This document shows positions 59,322 through 64,000 of a stretch of DNA of 64,000 bases, one piece after another (positions within the stretch are counted from its first letter, which is position 1; each line of letters starts with the position of its first letter). The notes beneath the pieces were generated by a model. It did no database searches and was not told the DNA's origin. It saw nothing but the letters and a program-made list of their open reading frames with translations. The position numbers and the translations under genes are program-made. The DNA is from Salinibacterium hongtaonis (GTDB lineage Bacteria > Actinomycetota > Actinomycetes > Actinomycetales > Microbacteriaceae). Location: contig NZ_CP026951.1 of assembly GCF_003065485.1 (NCBI RefSeq), positions 2,480,001-2,544,000 of the forward strand, given 5' to 3'.

Positions 59322-60320
59322 TTACTGGAGCTCGATTCCGAACTTCTTGAGCGACTTGACGGTCGCCTTAGCCGTGGTCTTGAGGGTCTCGTACCAGTTG
59401 GCCTCGGTCTCGGCGTCCAACATCGGCATGTAGTTCGCCTCGGCAAAGTCCGCGAAGGTCTTCGACTCGGTTGCGGCGAGAGCTGCGGAGCGGAGGGCCT
59501 CGCGCACACCCTTGTCAAGACCGGCGGGGGCGGCGACACCGTAGATGGTGAGCGTCATGTTCTCGACGTCGGCCTCAAGCTCGGTGAGGGAGGGGACCTC
59601 GGGCAGGTAGTCGAGACGCTCGCCATCGGTCGTGAGCACGGCGAGGGCCACGAGGTCTCCGCTCGCGATGAATGGCATGACACCGGATGCGTCAAGCATT
59701 GCGAAGGACACGTTGTTGCCAACGGCTGCCTGCACTGCGGGGCCGGCTCCGTCGTAGGGAACGGCCGTTGCCGCAACGCCAAGGTCCTCGGTGAGGATCT
59801 CGGTGTTGATGTGAGTGGGGGTTCCGATGCCACTCACGGAGTACGTGAGGCGGTCTGCGTCGGAGAGGTCCTCGTAGCTCGCGATGCCCGAATCCTTGCT
59901 CGTGACGACGATGTAGGGCTGCGTCATGATGCCGGCGACGGGCTCGAAGCTGTCGAACGTGTACGGCGCGGTGCGAAGCTCAGACTGAACGAACGCATCA
60001 CCGGGGGTGAACGTGATCGAGTAGCCGTCGGCCTTCTTGGCCGAGAGCTCGCTGAGGCCCGTGATTCCGGATGCGCCGGGCTTGTTCTCGACGACGATAG
60101 TCGAGCCGAGCTCCTCTTCCATGCCCTTCGCCAGGGCGCGTGCCGCAATGTCGGTGGGGCCACCGGCGGAGTAGGGAACGACCATGGTGATGTCCTTGGT
60201 CGGGAATTCAGGTTCGGCAGCGCTGCCGGTGGACGACGCGGTGCTGCTGCAGGCAGCAAGCATCGAGATTCCGGCGACGACGGCGACGCCGGCGACAGTT
60301 GCGCGGAAGCGGTTAGACAT
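59322..60320 (-). CDS. tctC: Tripartite tricarboxylate transporter receptor, TctC
   Basis: A 332-residue binding lipoprotein (lipobox SMLAAC, Cys about 25) with FPTKDITMVVPYSAGGPTDI and NKPGASGITG, the Bug/TctC fold. It should capture a carboxylated substrate for TctAB. The start overlaps the tctA stop by 8 bases. AAGGAG precedes the ATG. Confidence 0.92.
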   Translation of the reverse strand: MSNRFRATVAGVAVVAGISMLAACSSTASSTGSAAEPEFPTKDITMVVPYSAGGPTDIAARALAKGMEEELGSTIVVENKPGASGITGLSELSAKKADGYSITFTPGDAFVQSELRTAPYTFDSFEPVAGIMTQPYIVVTSKDSGIASYEDLSDADRLTYSVSGIGTPTHINTEILTEDLGVAATAVPYDGAGPAVQAAVGNNVSFAMLDASGVMPFIASGDLVALAVLTTDGERLDYLPEVPSLTELEADVENMTLTIYGVAAPAGLDKGVREALRSAALAATESKTFADFAEANYMPMLDAETEANWYETLKTTAKATVKSLKKFGIELQ

Positions 60321-61977
60321 CCTTGTTCTCCTTGATGGTGGGGGTGGCATCCGTCGGGGTGGCGGCTGCCGCGTTGGCGCTTTCACTGCGCAGTCCGGAG
60401 AGATCGGATGCCTGGGTGGGCAGGATCTCCGCGGGCTCGTCGCCGTGTAGCGCCAGGCTCTTGGGGTTGGGGTGGTGCAGGGTGTCATCGAACTTCGCCG
60501 CGATCTTGCTGCGGCGGCGGGCGATGACCTGAAAGACGACGACGCCGACGAGAAGCACAACGATGAAGAGCGAGAACGGACGCTCGACGAAGATGGCCGG
60601 GTTGCCGTCAGACATGAGCAGCGACTGACGGAACGACGACTCGAGAAGCGGCCCGAGAACGAGCGCCAGGGCAAGAGGGCCCGGGTCGTAGCCGGTCTTG
60701 CGCATGAGGTAACCGACGATGCCGAAGATGAGCATGACCCACATGTCGGTGACGTTGTTGTTCACGCTGTAGACGCCCACCATCGTGACGACCACGATGA
60801 TCGACGACAGGATGCCAATGCGCACGCGGATGAGGTTCACGAAGAGTCCGACCAGGGGCAGGCTCAGCACGAGCAGCATGAGGTTTCCGACAACCATCGA
60901 GGCGAGCACGCCCCAGAAGATCTCGGGGTGATCCGTGACGAGCTGCGGCCCCGGCGTGATGCCCTGGATGAGGAGGGCCCCGAAGATGAGCGCCAGAATC
61001 ACGTTCGAGGGGATACCGAGCGAGAGCAGAGGCAGGAACGACGAGGTCGACCCGGCGTTGTTTGCGGTCTCGGGTCCGGCAACGCCAGCGATGGCGCCCT
61101 TGCCGAACTCCTCGGGGTGCTTCGACACCTTCTTCTCGGTCGCGTAGGAGGCGAGGGATGACACGACGCCACCGCCACCGGGCAGAAGGCCGAGCACGAA
61201 GCCAATCACGGAGCCACGGGCAATAGCACCCGACGAGTCCTTCATATCTTGCTTGGTGGGGATGATGCGGCCGAGCTTGCCCGTGATGCGCGCGCCCTTG
61301 TGCTTCTGCTCGAGGTCGTAGAGCACGTCACCGATGCCGAAGAGTCCCATCGCAACCGCCACGAAGTCGATGCCGCGAAGGAGGTCGACCGAGCCGCCCG
61401 TGAAGCGGGAGATGCCCGTGACGGCGTCGATTCCCACGGTCGCAATAAGCAGACCGAAGCACGCGACGATCACGTTCTTGCTGGGCTTCGACTCGCCGAG
61501 GGCGGAGACCATGAGGATTCCGGCGATCGCGAGCATTGCGTACTCGGGCGGGCCGAGCTTGACCGCATACTGCGCGATGACGGGCGAGAGAAAGATGAGG
61601 CCGATGATGGCGACGAGACCACCGATGAACGAGCCAATCGCCGAGATACCGAGCGCGGGGCCTGCGCGGCCCTTGAGGGCCATCTGGTGTCCGTCATAGA
61701 CGGTGACGACGCTGGCCGCCTCGCCGGGGAGGCGCAGCAGCACCGACGTGATGGTTCCGCCGTAGTAGGCACCGTAGTAGATGCCGGCGAGCATGACGAT
61801 CGCGGAGTCGGCCGGCAGCACGTAGGTAAGCGGAAGCATAAGCGCGATGGTGGGGGCCGGGCCGAGTCCGGGGAGGATGCCGACGACCATGCCGATCACC
61901 ACGCCGATAAAGACGTAGAGGAGGTTCTGTAGCGAGAGCGCTACCTGGAATCCGAGGAGGACCTCTTCGAAGTTCAT
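60313..61977 (-). CDS. tctA: Tripartite tricarboxylate transporter, large membrane subunit TctA
   Basis: A 554-residue permease with about 12 helices. Motifs are GMVVGILPGLGPAPTIALML, YYGAYYGGTITSVLLRLPGE, GGVVSSLASYATEK and GAIAGVAGPETANNAGSTSS. A hydrophilic tail of about 60 residues follows. The start overlaps the TctB stop (TAATG). It is the main channel for the carboxylate. Confidence 0.93.
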   Translation of the reverse strand: MNFEEVLLGFQVALSLQNLLYVFIGVVIGMVVGILPGLGPAPTIALMLPLTYVLPADSAIVMLAGIYYGAYYGGTITSVLLRLPGEAASVVTVYDGHQMALKGRAGPALGISAIGSFIGGLVAIIGLIFLSPVIAQYAVKLGPPEYAMLAIAGILMVSALGESKPSKNVIVACFGLLIATVGIDAVTGISRFTGGSVDLLRGIDFVAVAMGLFGIGDVLYDLEQKHKGARITGKLGRIIPTKQDMKDSSGAIARGSVIGFVLGLLPGGGGVVSSLASYATEKKVSKHPEEFGKGAIAGVAGPETANNAGSTSSFLPLLSLGIPSNVILALIFGALLIQGITPGPQLVTDHPEIFWGVLASMVVGNLMLLVLSLPLVGLFVNLIRVRIGILSSIIVVVTMVGVYSVNNNVTDMWVMLIFGIVGYLMRKTGYDPGPLALALVLGPLLESSFRQSLLMSDGNPAIFVERPFSLFIVVLLVGVVVFQVIARRRSKIAAKFDDTLHHPNPKSLALHGDEPAEILPTQASDLSGLRSESANAAAATPTDATPTIKENKDV

Positions 61978-62453
61978 TAGAAGCCCTTTCCGAGGATGAG
62001 GTTGAGCACGACGTCATCGGGCATGGGCACCCCGAGGAGCACTCCGAAGCCGATCACGAAGAGCGCGGTGAGGCCGACGGAAAGGCTGATCGTGACCTTC
62101 CACGACTCCTTGGCCATCCACCGCAGCCACACCACGGTGAGGGCGAGGCACGAGAGCGTGAGGCCGACGATCTGGAAGGCAACGACGAAGGCGGCCATGA
62201 GGGCGAAGCCGACGACGATTATCCACGTACGCTTGGACAATGGTTCGTATGCGGATGAGTCTTTCTCGGTGACCAGCGTGACGAGGGCAGCGATGCCCAT
62301 CGCGCAGCTCACTAAGAACGGCCACATTCCAGCACCGGGTCTCGCCAGAGTTCCCATGGGCAGGCTCAGGCTGTAAACGACACAGGCGAGGGCCGCCAGG
62401 ACTATGACAACGCTCGTGGTTCTAAACAAATGCTTCTGCAGTTGCACTCTCAC
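61977..62453 (-). CDS. tctB: Tripartite tricarboxylate transporter, small membrane subunit TctB
   Basis: A 158-residue protein with about four helices (TTSVVIVLAALACVVYSLSL, then WIIVVGFALMAAFVVAFQIV). GTG 62453 follows GGAG. First gene of the operon; order B-A-C differs from the usual C-B-A. It is divergent from the GntR gene. Confidence 0.85.
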   Translation of the reverse strand: MRVQLQKHLFRTTSVVIVLAALACVVYSLSLPMGTLARPGAGMWPFLVSCAMGIAALVTLVTEKDSSAYEPLSKRTWIIVVGFALMAAFVVAFQIVGLTLSCLALTVVWLRWMAKESWKVTISLSVGLTALFVIGFGVLLGVPMPDDVVLNLILGKGF

Positions 62454-62495
62454 CCGGTACTCCGATCACCTCAATGTGCGGATGCAACACTAAGT

Positions 62496-62512
62496 ACGAA
62501 TAATGCATTCGT
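62496..62512. promoter_or_regulatory. GntR-type palindrome in the divergent region
   Basis: ACGAAT-AATGC-ATTCGT is a perfect 6-base dyad with 5-base spacer. ATGCA also recurs at 62482 and 62522, at near 20-base steps. The site lies between the tct operon and the GntR gene. Confidence 0.5.
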
Positions 62513-62552
62513 CAATTCGAGATGCATTTCATTTCTTTGCTACATTCACCTT

Positions 62553-63263
62553 GTGACTCGACAAGGATCAGCGGAGACCCTCAGCAGCCGCATGTATGCC
62601 GTCATTCGCGACGCCATCCTCATGGGGGAGGTCGAACCGGGGAGTCGGCTCCAGACCGCTGCGCTCGCCGAGAAGTACGACTCGAGCACCACCGTGGTGC
62701 GCGAGGCGCTCACTCGGCTCTCGACCGAGCGCATCGTTCGCAACATTCCGCAGCGCGGGTTCTTCGTGCAGGAGCTCTCCATCGACGAGCTCGACGACCT
62801 GGGCCGGGTGCGCATCCACAACGACACCTTTGGGCTCCGCCTCGCCGTTGAGCGCGGTGACCTGGAGTGGGAAAACCTGATCATCACGACGCACCACAGG
62901 CTCTCCCGGGTACCCCGGCGCGACCCACAGCTGCCCGCTGTCACGCGCCTTGAGTGGACCGACGCCCACCGCGCATTCCACCTCGCCCTGCTCGCCGCCT
63001 GCCGCATCGACATCGTGCAGCAGGTCGCCGCCGTCGTCTTCGACTCGACCGAGCTCTATCGCCGCTGGGCAGCCCCCTCCTTCAAGCCCGCCCACCACGA
63101 CATCGACCGTGAGCACGAGCAGATCCTGCAGGCAGCCCTCGACCGCGATGTCGACCGCGCCGCCGAACTCCTTGCCTCTCACTACGGCCACTCGCACGCG
63201 ATCATGCTCAAGGCGGGCCTCGCCCTCCCCGAGCGCGCGGCACAGTCCTCACACGAGGCCTAA
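62553..63263 (+). CDS. GntR family regulator (FadR-type)
   Basis: A 236-residue regulator: N-terminal winged helix (LSSRMYAVIRDAILMGEVEP, AALAEKYDSSTTVVREALTR) and C-terminal helical ligand domain with HRAFHLALLAACR, HDIDREHEQILQAAL and HYGHS (metal-binding His pattern). The GTG at 62553 is preceded by a TACATT box at 62541-62546, so the mRNA may be leaderless. It probably controls the divergent ten-gene operon. Confidence 0.88.
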   Translation: MTRQGSAETLSSRMYAVIRDAILMGEVEPGSRLQTAALAEKYDSSTTVVREALTRLSTERIVRNIPQRGFFVQELSIDELDDLGRVRIHNDTFGLRLAVERGDLEWENLIITTHHRLSRVPRRDPQLPAVTRLEWTDAHRAFHLALLAACRIDIVQQVAAVVFDSTELYRRWAAPSFKPAHHDIDREHEQILQAALDRDVDRAAELLASHYGHSHAIMLKAGLALPERAAQSSHEA

Positions 63264-63366
63264 GAGCTCACGATCACAGGCTGAGCGCACCGCCGCCCCC
63301 GGCTAGACTTGACGGGCGCGGTTCGACCCCGCCGCGACATCCGCTTGCCAAGGGAGCACCCGCCTC

Positions 63367-64000
63367 GTGACCGACGTTTCTTCCCCCGCCCGCGCGCACG
63401 TCGCCGACACCGTTGAGAACGCAATCGCGACTCCCGACAAAGAGCAGCCGTATGAGGCGCTCGGGCTCAAGGCCGATGAGTACGCGAAGATTCGCGAGAT
63501 TCTGGGGCGCCGCCCCACGTCGGGCGAGCTTGCCATGTATTCGGTTATGTGGAGCGAGCACTGCTCCTACAAGTCATCCAAGAAGTACCTGCGCCAGTTC
63601 GGCCAGAAGGTCTCAGAAGAGATGACCAAAAACCTCATGGTCGGCATGGGCGAAAACGCCGGGGTTGTGGATGTCGGCGAGGGCTGGGCCGTCACCTTCA
63701 AGATCGAATCGCACAACCACCCCAGCTACATCGAGCCGTTCCAGGGCGCCGCGACCGGCGTCGGCGGAATCGTGCGCGACATCATTTCGATGGGCGCTCG
63801 CCCCGTCGCCATCATGGACGCCCTCCGTTTCGGCAAGATCGACGACCCCGACACGGCCCGCGTCGTTCACGGCGTCGTCAGCGGCATCAGCTTCTACGGC
63901 AACTGCCTCGGCCTGCCCAACATCGGCGGAGAGACGTGGTTTGACTCCGTCTACCAGGCCAACCCGCTCGTCAACGCTCTCGCGGTCGGCGTGCTTCGTC
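63367..64000 (+). CDS. purL: Phosphoribosylformylglycinamidine synthase, PurL subunit (N-terminal part)
   Basis: The first 211 residues of PurL; the gene runs off the right edge. Typical features are [39 protein letters not shown] and [23 protein letters not shown] 63367 follows GGGAG. A TAGACT box at 63304-63309 resembles that in front of purS. It works with PurS and PurQ from 50.6-51.5 kb. Confidence 0.95.
   Translation, partial: MTDVSSPARAHVADTVENAIATPDKEQPYEALGLKADEYAKIREILGRRPTSGELAMYSVMWSEHCSYKSSKKYLRQFGQKVSEEMTKNLMVGMGENAGVVDVGEGWAVTFKIESHNHPSYIEPFQGAATGVGGIVRDIISMGARPVAIMDALRFGKIDDPDTARVVHGVVSGISFYGNCLGLPNIGGETWFDSVYQANPLVNALAVGVLR

Noticed and set aside
1-64000. tRNA, rRNA, IS element or prophage
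   Set aside because: Read through on both strands; no cloverleaf, rRNA core, transposase or phage gene pattern was recognised, although a very small RNA could be missed by eye.

Overview
The window is GC-rich, densely coded actinobacterial chromosome, most likely from the family Microbacteriaceae. Support for this is the purM/purF neighbourhood with a DUF3073 protein and a sterol-carrier-like protein, a furA-katA pair, many GTG starts and ATGA stop/start overlaps, and LPxTG-like surface proteins. I see no rRNA, tRNA, CRISPR array, prophage or insertion sequence. Assignments rest on reading the translations; no database search was possible.

Layout. (1) 1-5.4 kb: an organic-acid module. It has the start of a TRAP-type binding protein, two paralogous IclR regulators, a KstD-like flavoprotein and an LctP-like permease, with four copies of a TTTGGAA-N5-TTCCAAA-type palindrome in the gaps. 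(2) 5.5-13.4 kb: one operon of a family-5 ABC importer (binding protein, two permeases, fused double ATPase), an acyl-CoA-dehydrogenase-fold monooxygenase (SfnB/DszC type) and an FMN monooxygenase (NtaA/DszA type), probably for scavenging an organosulfur or similar compound. (3) 13.5-17 kb: an RND exporter. (4) 17.1-20 kb: two YczE-type membrane proteins around a MocR/YczR regulator, then a 42-residue membrane protein. (5) 20-24.4 kb: a TipA-like MerR, a DUF4097/PadR pair and a DUF559-type gene bracketed by two nearly identical long hairpins. (6) 24.5-31.5 kb: an APC permease, a cell-wall-anchored beta-helix protein, a membrane LuxR-type regulator and a flavin monooxygenase.

(7) 31.7-38.6 kb: purine synthesis (DUF3073, purM, purF, small proteins, purD, purC, GNAT). 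purS-purQ follow at 50.6 kb and purL starts at 63.4 kb, so the pathway is split by two accessory blocks. (8) 38.7-50.4 kb: a BBE-like flavoprotein, a two-domain VOC protein with an operator on its start codon, a 1093-residue InlB-repeat surface protein, an AI-2E-family transporter, a Rieske oxygenase and reductase (VanA/VanB type) with a divergent PadR, and furA-katA. (9) 51.6-53 kb: a DUF3817 protein and a BASS-family transporter. (10) 53.1-63.3 kb: a ten-gene operon of a tripartite tricarboxylate transporter (TctB-A-C), three SDRs, a zinc alcohol dehydrogenase, a TIM-barrel isomerase/dehydratase-like protein, MhpC and MhpB, with a divergent GntR regulator.

The observations most worth following are the hairpin-bracketed DUF559 cassette (22484-23750); a GGGAG-N4-CTCCC-like palindrome at nearly the same distance upstream of both cell-wall surface proteins, one of which lies next to the LuxR-type gene; the IclR-type palindromes linking the first module; and the incomplete meta-cleavage operon with sugar-type enzymes.
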